64,000 bases of DNA from Aphrophora alni (taxonomy: Eukaryota > Arthropoda > Insecta > Hemiptera > Aphrophoridae): NCBI GenBank assembly GCA_963513935.1, contig OY740768.1, positions 13,065,993 through 13,129,992 of the forward strand. Reading direction: 5' to 3'. The position numbers were made by a program, and so were the translations under genes. Each line of letters opens with the position of its first letter. Position 1 is the stretch's first letter. Below are positions 12,284-25,409 of the stretch, piece after piece. The notes below the pieces were generated by a model. That model worked only from the letters and a program-made list of their open reading frames with translations. It had not been told where the DNA came from and did no database searches.

Positions 12284-14894
12284 TCGTTATACTGCAAATA
12301 ATATATGAAAACATTTTCACAAAAACTAAAATGTTATAACCTATTTTCCTTCAAATCGATGGTAACAGTGTTTTAACGGTTATTTACAATTGAGAGTATC
12401 GGTTGTTTTTATAGATTCTTTACAATCGTTAATTAATTCGTATAAAGGAAGTACAGTAACAGCTGTGACCTCAACTTCAGCTGATGTTTTTAGGCCCTAG
12501 GACTAAAAAGAACAACTTTAGCATCTCAATGCATGTATTGAAAACAGCGGTTTTTGAAGCAGTATGACGAAAATTACTTTTTTTTAAATTGACATCGTTA
12601 CTCCTAATGTTACTGTAAAATCACCATTAGTTTCATCGCTACTATAGTGCTACTTTTCGTTTAGGTATGAAGTTGTTAGTGTGGGGAAACCAACGGTCTG
12701 CGCATGCGCTAACCCAGGATCACTATATATTTACCACACTATACTATAATCTAATCCTTGTATTTTTTTTTTATTTGAGAAGTTTCTAACTAACTTCATT
12801 TTCAAACTATTCATACTATAAGTCTGTTTCTACTGAATATCTTTATAATTATCTAAAGACATGTTCTTTCTAAATTAATAGTCTTTATCAGAGAAGAGTC
12901 TATTTAAGGGAGAAATTATACTAAAGCCGAGTGCTTAGTCCTAAGTCAGGTTTCATATTTTCCTGATTGTTTTAGACTTAATTAATTACACAGGCAGAGT
13001 ACATGAGAGAGGATGATTAATGTATGCACAAAGATAATTTATTACAGAAATATATCTTTTACCTCAACCACGAAATTTTTACTTCTTTTATTTTACCATA
13101 GTTTGTTTGTTCGAATATATTTTACAATGTTAATTTTACTTTCCTATTACAAAATAAGGAAAGTATTTTGATTTTATTTTAGTTATTAACAAAGTATACA
13201 AAATTGAGTTTTCGGAAATTATCTAGTATATTGTCTTTCTAAATTAAAACATATTTTCTGGAGTGGCATTTAGTAATGGACTTTAAATTTAAGATTGTAA
13301 CACTTTCTAAAATAGAAAGATCGAAAGAATCTGTTATTCTGCCACGTGGGACTTAGGAAAACACCACACTTTGGAAAAATAAACTAATTATTTTTATAAA
13401 TGAAATATACTTAGTCTACATTAAGAAGCACTTTCAACGTCAAAGAGTACCTATTGTTTACAAATAGAACTTTAAGTCGCCCTCTCTAAATCGTTAGTTG
13501 AAAACAAATATAGATTATAAAGTGAATATACATATTCCATTGAGGATGTAGTTCTCCTTTCATTTTGTTATTCTCAGTAGAGTACAGAGTGGCAAACATG
13601 GCTGTCATCAATATTGGTTCTTTGGGGGGAGGGGTTTGTATCACAACCATACATTCTTGCGTCGTTAAATTATGTTTGTTTAAAATTATGGACACGTTCA
13701 AAACGACATAAATAATTACTATAGTGTAATAATACATCCAAATATTTCTAATTAGTAGTAGATTAATAATTATTTACGAGATTTACAGTTAATTTTTCCA
13801 TTTCCCCTATTTTATTTAATGTTATTAGTTTAAATTAATAAAGCCTGTACCTGGTAATAAACACTATTATCAAACGCTAGAATGTGTGGCTGGGCTACTA
13901 AAATAAATAAAATTACAAACAACATGCTTCTCGCTCTGTACTGTACAGAGTTGAGACAAGGAAGGCAAACAACATCCTCAATAACATATGTATTGTCACT
14001 CTATAATCAATGTTTGAGTACGTAATTAAGCATATACCGTAGCAATCCAACGAGGAAACGACATCACGATGCCTTTTTATTAAGCAATACAATTGATTCT
14101 ATTTAACGGTAAAATTGCTTCTCAGTTTAATTTTTTATTATGACTATATCATTTGTAAAAGTTATAAAATATTTTTTTAAAGTGAAACATGATGCACACA
14201 TCCTATATTAACTATCTCCTTTTAATTTGATAATGTGATAAACCATCTTGAATTTAGAGTGTAACTTATGAATCTATTATTGAATGGTGGCGCAGAAAAT
14301 GTGTTTTAATCGCCACTGGTTGTAATAACTCATGTTGTTTAAGTTGCGATTTGCATAATTATGTTAACTCTAAGCTTTAGGTCGGAAAACCAGAAGATAT
14401 ACAAATGAAATTCGAGTCCTATAATATCAGCGTATCAGCTTTGTAGTGACTATTTTTTTTAATATAAAATAAAAATGCGTAAAAATAAATTAACAATTGG
14501 TGGAGTACAATGTTTCGTCGTTGGTTGACAGTAGTATTTTCCCTTGACAATAGATTTATATTTGACCTACAATTTATAACCCCCCCCCCACACACACAGT
14601 TGTAAAGATTGGTTGTCTTTCCCTCCATAGAAAGGGAAACAAGTTTTGCAATTTACTTTTGAATTCAGCTCAGATAACACAGACTGTCCGACTACATTAT
14701 ACATCTGTTATTGAAATTCAGATATTATTTACAAATATTTCATAATAATTGTATGTTTAGTAATCAAATTTTATTGTACATTCTCTTTATGATTAGAATT
14801 GTTCCTAAGGGTGTATTTATACCGAGATAAAAATATTATATAGTATATTACAATTTTTGTGTGTTAACTTGACGAATTTTAGATCTGGATTGAA
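12284..14894. other. AT-rich intergenic DNA, nothing recognised
   Basis: Contains small homopolymer runs (for example a 10-C run followed by (AC)n near 14,581) and one CpG-bearing palindrome TGCGCATGCGCT near 12,698. No coding region or named repeat is supported. Confidence 0.4.
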
Positions 14895-15112
14895 AATACT
14901 TACTTTACTTTATCCAACGCCATCCGTCCTTGGCGTTTCGGCCATTAGACGACGAGCCTCCCAGTAGCGTGTTGCGATGTCATCGGGTTGGTGCATGTCA
15001 TAAGGTGAAGGGCGTCCATTCGGGAGGACTGGCAGAGAGTACAGTAGTCATTTGGAGCCAGGCCGATTCTGTGCAGATGGGCCTGAAGGTAGTCGTGCCA
15101 AGTCGTTTGATT
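14895..15112 (-). pseudogene. Non-LTR retrotransposon 3' end, 5'-truncated
   Basis: On the minus strand, starting near 15,100, one frame reads HDYLQAHLHRIGLAPNDYC, then TLCQSSRMDALHL. After one frameshift it reads DDIATRYWEARRLMAETPR, DGVG and stops (TAA, complement of 14,910-14,912). This is the usual C-terminus of Jockey/CR1-like pol: HxxLxxHLxR.., a CxxC zinc-finger-like pair, then ..YWEAR..MA. Directly after the stop come TAAAG/TAAG repeats, typical of the 3' tail of such elements. Sequence turns AT-rich beyond 15,112, so the insert is a short 5'-truncated copy. The plus-strand 81-codon frame here is a shadow. Confidence 0.7.
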
Positions 15113-15756
15113 GATAATTGGTATCTTAAATTGATAGTCTTACTTAAATTGAAAGGATATTTATTTTGTTTGTAGTTGCAAATCAATTTATGTGTTTACC
15201 GTGGAGTTTTATATACAGAGAGCTTGGTCGGGTAAGGTTACATTTTTGTGAGAGGTCACCATGTAATCTAACACGCTTCGTACGCGACATATTTTGTTCA
15301 GTGTCATTGACTATTATGCGGGGGGGTCGCTTATCATTGTCGAATTGGGCTGAAAATAAAGGAAAAGGGATTGGGATAAAGACAGATAGCAGGGGAGAGT
15401 TAAAGTGAAAGGTTCTGACAGAATAAACAAAGAACAAGAGTGGGAAGTTGTGCTGTACACAGGAAAGACCTCGGAACATGAAGAGGAGGCTGTATGTAGT
15501 AGATGTCCACTGAGCAATGGGTTCGCCAATGTCTACACCACATTGATACCAACACACTTGTCAATTTAAAACATTTATTGTATTCTATCTTGTTTGAAAA
15601 CATGCGACTGCAATGGCTCTTTTAGTTTCATTCATCCGCTAAGAAACAGTAGGTTTATTTTTGCTTGTTTGTTGTGTAAGTTATGTTCATAACTTTTCAC
15701 GTTTGCAGTTCTGAATGTAATATATTATTATTGTCCCTATACAAAAGATTTTTGAG

Positions 15757-15760
<4 letters not shown>
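15113..15760. other. Mixed-composition DNA of unknown nature
   Basis: The section 15,230-15,560 is less AT-rich than the surroundings and carries long overlapping open frames on both strands (124 codons minus, 80 codons plus). None shows a motif I recognise and the codons are not convincing. It could be a decayed exon or element. Confidence 0.3.

Positions 15761-15761
<1 letters not shown>

Positions 15762-15796
<35 letters not shown>
15762..15796. repeat. (AT)n microsatellite
   Basis: Perfect TA dinucleotide run of about 35 bp. Confidence 0.95.
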
Positions 15797-15800
<4 letters not shown>

Positions 15801-16776
15801 TATTTTAAAATCGAAAATATCACCTTGATTTTATTGGGAAGTATGTCTAAATCTATTTTGTTTCAAGTAGTACTTATTTATCACAACTTTAAAATTACAT
15901 TTTTGTAGAATTTTCTGTCAGACTCTCTGGATTTTTACTAAACTATTATAATTATGATGCGAAGGTGGCTGTGGAAGCTTGTTTGAGGACATTTTAGTCG
16001 AGTGAGTAGTGTGTTTTTGAACGAATATGTAAATTCCTTGGTCATTTGTTTGTTCTTTATATCAAAAACGTACATTCTTTGTTTAGGGACTTGTTTTGAT
16101 TTTTTATATTTTTCTAAATTATTATTAATAATAAATGTTGTCCATTCGTTATATTTTATATAGTGATCTGTTTTCGTTTCTAATTTTTTTGTTAATTCGT
16201 GATGCAGACTGTTTTGTTTTGTTTCAAAATTGTCTGTAAACTCACTTTTATTTTTACAGCAATATTATTTTATTTGTGGTTTTTCCTATTTTGTACAGTC
16301 ACATCATGAATTATGTGATAGAAAATTCTATAATTGGTATAGCTTAAAGGGTTGTATTTATTTCACGCAAATTATGTATTTAAGTTTGTATTTTTTGGAA
16401 TAGAATTTAGATTTACTATTTTTGTTCTTGAGTTTAAATTCTAATTATATTTTTTGTTGTCGCTAGTTCCACATAATCTTGCAGATTGTGAATTGCTCGT
16501 AGCACGAGTCCTTTACGTTACTAGTTTTGTACACAATTGACTCAAGTAAAGTAGGGTTATAATTTGTAAAGGAAACCTTAAAATATTAAAATTTATACGA
16601 TTCATTTTTCTTTTTGGTATTCTAAAAACCCAACGACTTGGTTTCGGAGAGGGAGTTCAACCCATTAAGTTGACGCATTATCTATGACGAGAAGTACAAT
16701 GTATCACATGACTAATATACAAAGAAATGTATTTTGTCATCTTGAGAAATTGGATTTGTTTTTTACTACAAACATA
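15797..16776. other. AT-rich intergenic DNA, nothing recognised
   Basis: T-rich throughout, no supported gene or repeat. Confidence 0.4.
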
Positions 16777-17002
<226 letters not shown>

Positions 17003-17127
17003 ACTGGGTCGTTTTGTTGGGAGGAAAAGGAAAAACAGGGATACAATCTCAATTTTGCTTATACAAAAATATCAAATAAAGCGTCGGTTAATTATTACGG
17101 CAGAATAATTTCTAGATTTTAATTTCT

Positions 17128-17215
17128 ATAATTTCTAAATTCATTTGAACGACAACTACATATATTAGATTCTAAATTCATTTGAACAACTTCCAATAAT
17201 GACAACTACATATAT
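17128..17215. repeat. Small direct duplication
   Basis: TCTAAATTCATTTGAAC followed by GACAACTACATATAT occurs twice, at about 17,133 and 17,170. The second copy has an 11-bp insertion (TTCCAATAAT) before GACAACTAC. Confidence 0.75.
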
Positions 17216-17269
17216 ATTACACGCTTTACATATAGTTGGCAAAATCATCTAGGTCATCATTCCCATATA

Positions 17270-17460
17270 AAAAAGTAAGTAAAGAACATAAAATAAAGAC
17301 CACTAGTCCTCGTTCAACTAATAGCATCAGGATTGGAAAATAATCCAAGTTGGTCAAGGGAGACAAGAGAAGGATCTAACCCAAGACGAAAAATGTGTAC
17401 ATCTAGGTAGGATCCCTCAGGATTGACAAGCCCGTACTTATTAAAGTAAACCGCTGAGGG
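17270..17460 (+). repeat. Dispersed repeat R1, copy 5
   Basis: GAACATAAAATAAAGACCAC, AACTAATAGCATCAGGATTG, CAAGTTGGTCAAGGGAGAC, AGAAGGATCTAACCCAAGAC, ATCTAGGTAGGATCCCTCAG and GATTGACAAGCCCG are in family order. This is one of the better preserved copies for the 3' half. Confidence 0.7.
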
Positions 17461-19314
17461 ATACATTTCAAAAATAAAAAAGTGAATCTACTTTTAATTA
17501 TCTCCTGTCTTGTACTTGGCAAAAAAAAAATTGTTTCCCTAGCACAGCCCACCCCACCCTATGTTTTTATTTACAGGTTTAACATCAAGTGGATTTGTTT
17601 GGTTTATTGCACGCCCCTAACATGCCTGGTTATATAAAATCCTACAATTTACAACAGTTCGATGTGTCCAACACACGATGCTGTAAATTACTAGAGACGG
17701 GATTGTTTGTGGTTTGGGTTGAAAGCTCAATTTATGGAGTATCAGATAAAGCATGAAACGGATATTCCTTCAGTAAAAACTCATCAAACAATGTTCTCTA
17801 TACTTTGTATACGTGAGAAAGTGTAATACGAATTTTATATTAGAAGTTATAATTACGAATAAAATAACATATTTACTTTATTAAGAACTAATAGACAGAA
17901 AGGAATGTGACGAGTCAGTAAAAAGTACGTCGAGCCAATTTTAATCAAATTACTCTACAAAACGTATTGGTCAAAATGGCTTCAAAAATCCCTGTTCATG
18001 TGTTTGAACAAAATCTTTATAAATACGTTGCGTGTGATCAATTGTAATCTTTGTTGTTATTACAATTAGCTATATATTTCTCTGCGCATATACATCACAT
18101 TACACATGACACAACACTAAAACTATTATAAAATACATGTCTTCAAAGTTTATTGTTACGTCCTGCAGGTACGGTACTGATTGAAAGACTGATTTAAAGG
18201 AGTTGTTTGCTACTTATCCGTTTTATACTTTGGACAGAGGAAATCGTATTTATTTTAATTTTGTTGTTCATTCGGTGTATCCTAAAGGAAGTGAAATTTT
18301 ATATTTTATTTAGTATATTGTCCGGGTTATTTTGTGATCCCTGTACATTTCCTATCCTTCTATTGCATCTATTGTGACGCCTTTATACAGTATATTCTAT
18401 GTAATATCGTCGTGTTGTCCTCAATGTTAGTGTATAAATGCTGGTTTTCTATTAAATGCGGAGACTATTTATGTGTGATGTTTTGTTCATAATTGACTAT
18501 TTTGAAGATGCTGCCTGTGTGTAGCGAAACATGTAAGTTTAATTTTTGAAAAGTTAACAATTGAATAAACGAATTGAATTTTAAATATAAGTAGTTCTAA
18601 AGCTAAACAATGAATATAAAAAATCTTATGAGGAGCTTTAGTAAACACGTGTTTCCAAACGTTTGTTTCACCAATCACATTCAAATTTTGGTAAAATATG
18701 AAATTCATTGATACAACAATTTAATCCATACATTAATTAATGACTATAAATCTAAACTTCCTTCACTTGTGTCATAAAATGGTTTTGACCATAAATATTA
18801 TAACACGAAATCCAGAGGTTTATATGTTATATGAAATATTATAACAGTGTAAATGACAGAGTTCAAAATTCGATCGTTTTTACAAAATTATTTCAAGAAA
18901 TCCACTGTTAACAAAACCATTGTATTTACTAAATAAGAACAACTTCCTGCTGCACACTGAAGTTCAGTTTAGAACTATAAGCAATAGGACAGAATCTGTT
19001 ACAAACAGGAAATTAAAAAACATTGAAACTAGTTACAGTAGGTTTTATTACACTATAGTAAATAAGGATGGGTTAGGTGTAGAAAATTCAGTTTATGGTA
19101 AATATGGCAATACAAACACATAATAGGGCACAAATGGGGGATACATTCCCAAAACAATTTCTTATTAGTAATATTTTTGTGCAATTTGCTGTTCAGAATT
19201 AATACCAAAACTAAACATTTAGACGATTAGCGACTTAATTTCACATTGCATTTCTACCATCTTATATTAATAATAAACTCTCACATCAAGGACTCATTAT
19301 AGTGAGTACGGACT
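17461..19314. other. AT-rich intergenic DNA
   Basis: Nothing supported except a copy of the GAAGATG...GCGAAACATG motif at 18,504-18,535 (see the Penelope-like elements). A 67-codon open frame at 18,920-19,123 has no recognisable content. Confidence 0.4.
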
Positions 19315-19460
19315 TGGCCATCCCGAAGGATCCAAGTGAGATGTACACTTCCTTTCACGATCCTTCTCTTTCATCTTTCCAATATTATACCTCTTGGTCT
19401 TTATTTCATCTCCTTCTTTTAAACTGAGTAATATTTCACCTTTAAACAACAAGGTAAAAA
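19315..19460 (-). repeat. Dispersed repeat R1, copy 6 (minus, partial)
   Basis: Reverse-orientation landmarks CCATCCCGAAGGATCCAAG, GATCCTTCTCTTTCATC, TGGTCTTTATTTCATCTCC and CCTTTAAACAACAAGGTAAA. The last is the same family end as in copy 1. The central part is deleted. Confidence 0.6.
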
Positions 19461-19714
19461 ATATAATAATCTAGTGAAGTGACGATAAATATGTTCACCG
19501 AAGTAATCTTTTATTTGAATACAAAGTTAATTAATTTAAAATAAAATTCTAGAAGACTTGGCATATTCTTTATTTACAAATGTAATTTCAGAATTCAAGG
19601 ACAATACAAAAATTAATTAATTATTGCCGACGAATTAATTCATTTATACTCTTGTTATTTCCATCAGGAAATAAAAAGTACATTCATCGTTGTATAGTAA
19701 CACAAAAACCTGGC

Positions 19715-19792
19715 GGTTAGGTTAGGTTAGGTTAGGTTAGGTTAGGTTAGTTTAGGTTAGGTTAGGTTAAGTTAGGTTAGGTTAGGTTAGGG
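19715..19792 (+). repeat. Interstitial telomere-type (TTAGG)n array
   Basis: About 15 tandem TTAGG units with single-base variants (TTTAGG and TTAAG units) over 78 bp. TTAGG is the ancestral telomere repeat of most insects and many other arthropods. Short internal arrays are known and can arise from break repair or telomerase-associated insertion. Here it lies about 60 bp outside the start of dispersed repeat D1. Confidence 0.95.
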
Positions 19793-19849
19793 TATATTTC
19801 AACGAATTAAATATTGAAGTTTTTTTTCCAAACTATCCCTTGCAGTGTT

Positions 19850-21302
19850 TGATAGTGTTAGTGTCCAGGGGCAGGTTCTAATACTTAATTAATTAACAAC
19901 TACATTATATGTGGGAGCTAGTTAGACTGAACCAACATGTAACACCCAGAGGTAAGATCGATAACCGATCCGATTCACATCTAATGTCTCAATTAAATCA
20001 TATTGGTTAAGGCAGTCGGCTTGTGTGAACTATTATAATAATTTCACCAACACAATTACACATAATATCCGCTACTTAAAACCAAAACTTTAGCGAACAA
20101 ATAAAATGGTCACGAAACCTATCCTAGGCTAGAAATTACATAGTTAATGTGTTTTTGATAAAACCACGAGTACGCATAAATATAATAATGTAATTTCGTC
20201 GGGGTCACCGGACCTCTCTAAATTAGGGTTAGCCACCTATAATATAAGTAATATGGAAACTAAACGACACTCTACACAACACATCTGCAAGTTCCAGAAT
20301 CACACTGGTCAGACCCCAGTGTTCAGACCTACGTACGTACTACACAATCTACAGTCTTCTACGGCATGAGGGTAGGCGATCTGCTATACACGTGTGTAAC
20401 ATAAAGACCTCTGTTTGGGAGGACGCTACACACTCGTTTATAAAGGGAAGGTTTTGAATTGGTGCACACATCACGAATTGATGGGAAGTGAATTCCAGAA
20501 TTCAACACAACGTCTTTAGTTTATCTCCGTTGGACTAGTGACCGTTGGAACACAAAGGAACCACAACCCCAACAACCGACCTGAGAAATCATTGATAGTT
20601 CGGCAGTTCAAACTGCTGCAAAATAAACGCACAATCTGTCATTTGAGCTACAAATATACCCGCTCCCCTATCTCTTGCATGTATGAGTTAAAATGAAAAG
20701 TAAAATTGCAAGAAACAAGATCTTAACGTCTTGCATGTGATTTTATAAACACTGCAACATACAACCTTAATAACAACACTAAGACAAGATATAAGAATAT
20801 AAGTGCACAGTACTAAGTACTAAGAATTCTATTTAAATCCACTCACTTTTAGATTAGACTAAGATATCTGAATCTTTATGTTTTTAAAACTCTCATAAAA
20901 TGTTTCTCGACCTCTTTACTTTCTCATCTACATGTTTCACGTTTTGATTTTATTACATTGGAGTTTTCTTAAACATGTTTTGTTGCAAGTTTGTTTAAAT
21001 TAAAAGGAAGATTGCTAGAAGTAATATCTTAAGTCCTGGCACGTGATTTTCTATTAATTATAAAATGGGCATCACGTTTTGGTGTTTATTGTAACAGTGA
21101 ACCATCAAAGCTAAAGTCACGTTACAGTATCGCGTTCACAGTCATAATCACTTCCCCAATAACCATTCATTGATTTTCACCTGATATTAAATATTCCTGA
21201 CATATTCAATAAGTGTTACGTGACATCATTTCCAAGTTATGGAGACTTCAACACAGAGGTCAAGATTGTTACATGGCAAATATTCCTTTGAAATAATCTA
21301 AC
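19850..21302 (-). repeat. Dispersed repeat D1, intact copy (minus)
   Basis: A 1.45-kb block is homologous, in reverse, to two blocks at 52,531-53,436 and 59,714-60,125 that are separated only by the LTR retrotransposon. Shared tracts (given on the plus strand here) include CAGGGGCAGGTTCTAA (19,866), AACACCCAGAGGTAAGATCG, GGTCACCGGACCTCTCTAAA (20,202), GTGTCGTTTAG in reverse (20,253), AGGCGATCTGC (20,373), GTCACGT..CACGT and TTCAACACAGAGGTCAAGAT (21,248). No coding capacity is seen. A sub-motif, reverse of AAATCACGTGCAAG...CTTCTGGCAATTTTACTTTT, occurs twice here (about 20,700 and 21,010), so D1 is partly built of roughly 320-bp units. Confidence 0.85.
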
Positions 21303-22037
21303 TTATTAAAGACAAACATCAAAATTAGGTACATCAAACATCCAATATTATATCTATTTCAAATACTCAATTGAAATTTCGCAAGTTCAAAGAGGGGCCA
21401 ACAAAGGGAGTAAATCAAAATTTTGAAATTATACTTACATTTTATATTACAGAATTCCAAAATAATTCATAATATTTTAGGGTTATTTTACTTTTGGTAC
21501 TTGTTTTTAAATATGCAAAATTTAATATAGTAGTAGTTCTAAAAAAAATGTTGAAATTAGACGATACAATTTTCATCCGTAGAAACAAAACTAATGTTCT
21601 AATTAAAACTAAATTTAAAGGATAAATCGCACTAACACTTATTGATAATTTTATTAATTTTGTTAACACATGCAATTTTTGTCTTATTGAAAGTTCACCG
21701 TCTTTTATAAAATTTCTAACCAGTTTGGGTATATTTATCTAATGAGTTACCTACTATTAAAGTTTTTTTCGGAAACTCATTATAGTCTTAGTTTATTGTT
21801 CCAGATCTGAACAACCGACAGTTAAAAAAAAAAAAAAAAAAAAAAAAAGTACTTAACATGCTGTTTTATTTGAAATTTTGTAACAACAAATATAGGTTTA
21901 CATTTTAAAATGATGATTTTCCTCTAAGGAATACATTTTAGCTTTGTGTATTTGGTATGTATATAAGGTAACTTATAAAATCAAACAATATGTATTATGA
22001 TAAGCATATTTTTGGTTCCAAGTCACAATTTAAATAA
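21303..22037. other. AT-rich intergenic DNA
   Basis: Includes a poly-A run at 21,825-21,848. Nothing else recognised. Confidence 0.4.
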
Positions 22038-22570
22038 AAATATTTTATTACCTTAGTTCCGTCTTGTGACTTCGTTGTTGGTTGCTTCTTACATGTTTCG
22101 ATGCCGTAACCCCATCATCAGAAAATTACTTTGTTCACTTTGAAGAACTCGTAATTGATTATATTAAAAAACACATTTAACACAAGAACATACACTGACT
22201 GGAGAGTAACATCTTGAACGACAAACTCTCCTTCCAATCACATCAACTATATGATACATCCTTGAAACATCTTCAGAAGGCTTAACATGATTCGTTATCA
22301 GCAATATTAATAACTTCAACTAGCAGTACTCCGATAGACATGACAGAGCACACAACAATATCAGACGTCCATATGATGTGTTTTTATTGTTTTTATTTTT
22401 GTGTCAGTGTATGTTCTTGTGTTAAATGTGTTTTTTTAATATAATCAATGACGAATTCTTCAAAGTGAACAAAGTAATTTTCTGATGATGGGGTTACGGC
22501 CTCGAAACATGTAAGAAGCAACCAACAACAAAGTTACAAGACGAACCTAAGGTAATTAAATATTTTATTT
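22038..22570. mobile_element. Penelope-like inverted terminal pair
   Basis: Two arms of about 160 bp, 22,038-22,199 and 22,403-22,570, are reverse complements with about 90% identity by eye. Matching parts include TTACCTTAGTTCCGTCTTGT with its reverse, TTCTTACATGTTTCGATGCC, CCCCATCATCAGAAAATTAC, and AACACAAGAACATACACTGA. The right arm in forward orientation contains CTGATGATGGGGTTACGGCCTCGAAACATG, a GATGATG...CGAAAC motif shared by several elements in this window. The 203-bp centre has no readable protein. By comparison with the element at 62.3-63.0 kb, I infer the remains of a Penelope-like retroelement with inverted termini and a lost coding region. A foldback DNA element is the alternative. 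Confidence 0.6.
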
Positions 22571-24929
22571 TATAATATGTATTACCTTAATAACAATTGC
22601 AAATAAAAAACACAGATTTTAGTATATAAGAAATTGTGCCCACGGTAAGCCTGTCCGTGAGCATGAGGCGTACAATTATATTGAAACATAACAATAACAT
22701 GTCGATACACGACGTACAAGAATATTAAACTAACAAGTCTAAGAGTTAAAGGTGAATCAAATTGAGAAATATAACCTAAAAAGGATCCGTGAGTTAATTA
22801 AATAGCGTTTAAATCGACAACCAGAAATAACATTGAGAACTAATATTATCGTGGGAGATAAGATGGGTCGACAGGTGAAAGTAAATAAAATTGCTATCTT
22901 TAGATAAATACAATGATATCCTCGATTGCGTCCCAAGAAACCAATTAGTGATAAGTTTGTTTTTAATTGTTTTGTAGTATATAAGTTTTTTAACAAACGT
23001 AGGCTATCTATATAAAACGTGTGCTATATAATGCGAGCTGATAATAGAGAAAGCTTTACTTAATTTTTGTTCAATTACTATTCCAAATCATTTTGAGCAG
23101 CGTGTTAAATATTGGTTTCTTCATAAATATCACGATGATTTTGAAAAATATGTTTCAATTTTAACATTGAAAAATATACCTCATGTTAAATAAATCTCGG
23201 GACGACTTAATATTTTTTTAACCATTACACAAAGCCTTGCACATTGTTAATGGGCAGCAAAACCTATTTTAGTACGTATTCAGTGGACCGCTACCTTTCC
23301 AAGGTGCCCACAAGGAGTAAGTAGGAAATTTTAAATAAGAACAAAGGTCGAGTTGTACATCGAATTACAAGCCTTTACGAGCTGCAAAGAAAGTTCTATC
23401 AGTAATGGTTGAAAAAATTAAGCCGTCTCGGGACTCTGTATATATTGCAAAAATGTTTACATAAGTTTGTCTTAGATTCAGAACCTTAAATTCGTCAAAA
23501 TGTTTTCCGGATAAAAAAATAACAATACAGCTTTTAAGTATGGATTTTTTTAATTATATCTAGCAATAATTGATTTAAAGCCGCAAACACCCCCCCCCCC
23601 ATGAATAACGACTGTCAATACGCATACCAAGACAGTTTGAACTAAATCAAAAGTAGCTAAAAAGTTTATTCTGGCTCAAAAGTTATTTAATAATAATGAA
23701 TTCTTCATATTAACAATATGGTTTACTCGGATATTTCACATCTTTTGTTTATATAAAAACCAAAAAACAATATTTCGAGAGCATAAATCAATTCTATCAA
23801 GTGGTAAATCTAGAAAATACAAATAATAACACCAACATAGCGTAGTAAACTAAGGCTACATTTAAAACTAAAACTGAATCTATAGCCTAAGAAAATATAT
23901 AGGTTTATCATAAATCATTGTTTTTCGGACCTTATTCATTCAAAAGTTAATCAATCTCTTTCCGTACTTTACTAAGAACTGGTATATTATGGCATACACT
24001 AGACATAAAGCCGATAATCGAATCCCCCCCCCCCCAGTGCATCAGTTTATATTTACATTTCGGAAAGAAAGTAGGGCCTAGTAAAATTAAAAATGCAGTC
24101 GCATTGTTTGCAATTTTTTACTTTTATCCACATCCACATAAATACACCGAACAATATTGAAGAAACATCCAATGTGTAATTCGTATATTATTACTACTGT
24201 ATACGTGTTTTAAACTTTTTTAACTAAGTAATACTGTACCTCCCGTTCATATATAGACATCACATTGGCAGTGCAATTTATGTTATCTACAAATTATAGT
24301 TTTGGATGTTCTTGCATAAATTCTCACCTATTGGTCAGACTACAGAGGATTTGCTCTGGTATTACGCATGCTCCCTGAATACAAAATGTAATCTAACCTC
24401 TTTAATATATACTTTGTATTCTATTATCTTCTAGTAACATAAGAGCGTTTATGCTACGAAAAAAATTCCTTCTTACTAAAAACAAATTCTATGAATTGTC
24501 TTAGAAAATAATTTTCTATGTTTGAAATAAAAATCTGAACAACTTAAATAATCTCCACTTAATGTAATAATTGAAGAGTCACAAATATAAGCAAATTTCT
24601 AATATAGATTTGTGTTCGGTTTACACCTGATGATGTTCAGTTAATTGCTGAAACATCATCTACTTACCAAAAAATGTTTTCCATGGAACATTATATCTTT
24701 TCGTTCATTTGGAGATTGAAGTGATGGAGTTTTTACGATAAAATTTATGAGTAGTAATAAAGAAAATTATAACTTTAAAACTAGAAAAAAGCAACTTCCT
24801 TCTGATAATAGGAATTTTACTGAAGTAGGTTTAACAAGTAGAATATAATTGATAAACAGGGTTAATTTATAGTTAATTATTTTTTTTTTAATTAAAAATA
24901 CCTCTCGGTTTTCGTCGCCATGAAATAGT
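22571..24929. other. AT-rich intergenic DNA
   Basis: Contains 10-C runs near 23,590 and 24,026, and at 24,628-24,660 one more GATGATG...GCTGAAACATC motif. No gene is supported. Confidence 0.4.
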
Positions 24930-25110
24930 TGCAAAAGAACGTAAACTTCAAACTACTAGCTGACGAATACTCAAATACTCAGGATTGAAAAGAACAAGAG
25001 TTGGTCTAGAGAGATCTGATATGGAATAGAAAGAAATGGATATAAATCAAGAATATATTAAAAATCTGTAGATTCAGCTAGGTTCTTTAGGAATTTCCAC
25101 GCCCATAGAT
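24930..25110 (+). repeat. Dispersed repeat R1, copy 7
   Basis: Degraded 5' part, then AATACTCAGGATTGAAAAGA, ACAAGAGTTGGTCTAGAGAG, ATCTGATATGGAA, AGATTCAGCTAGGTTCTTTA and GGAATTTCCACGCCCAT in family order. Confidence 0.55.
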
Positions 25111-25409
25111 ATTTAAAATTCAGTAGTTCTTTTTATTTAGAACTTTTTGTGTAACTGTTGGTATGAATAAATTAACGATGGATCCGCAAACGAAAAAATA
25201 AACACAAAAAATAAAACCGTAATGTGACATTTAATAATATCTGATCTCTAACACTCTGACACTTCAAATTAGGTGAATATTTTCTTAACAGACAAATAAA
25301 TTGTTTTAAAAGAAACGAAATAATTGTTACGAAAAAGATATTAATGAAATGACTCTTTTTGTCCGTATGTTATTATTTCAAATTATTTGCCGTGATTTGA
25401 TTATTGTTT

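Noticed and set aside
12698..12709. TGCGCATGCGCT as an NRF-1/Ewg promoter site
   Set aside because: A single 12-mer match with no transcript or CpG-rich promoter around it.
15183..15557. 124-codon minus-strand open frame
   Set aside because: No motif, overlaps equally open frames on the plus strand, no start or polyadenylation context. Kept only as unexplained DNA.
22485..22520. Hammerhead ribozyme (CTGATGA…CGAAAC)
   Set aside because: The core order is right, but stem II starts with a mismatch and is weak, and stems I and III are not evident. Kept as a hypothesis in findings only.
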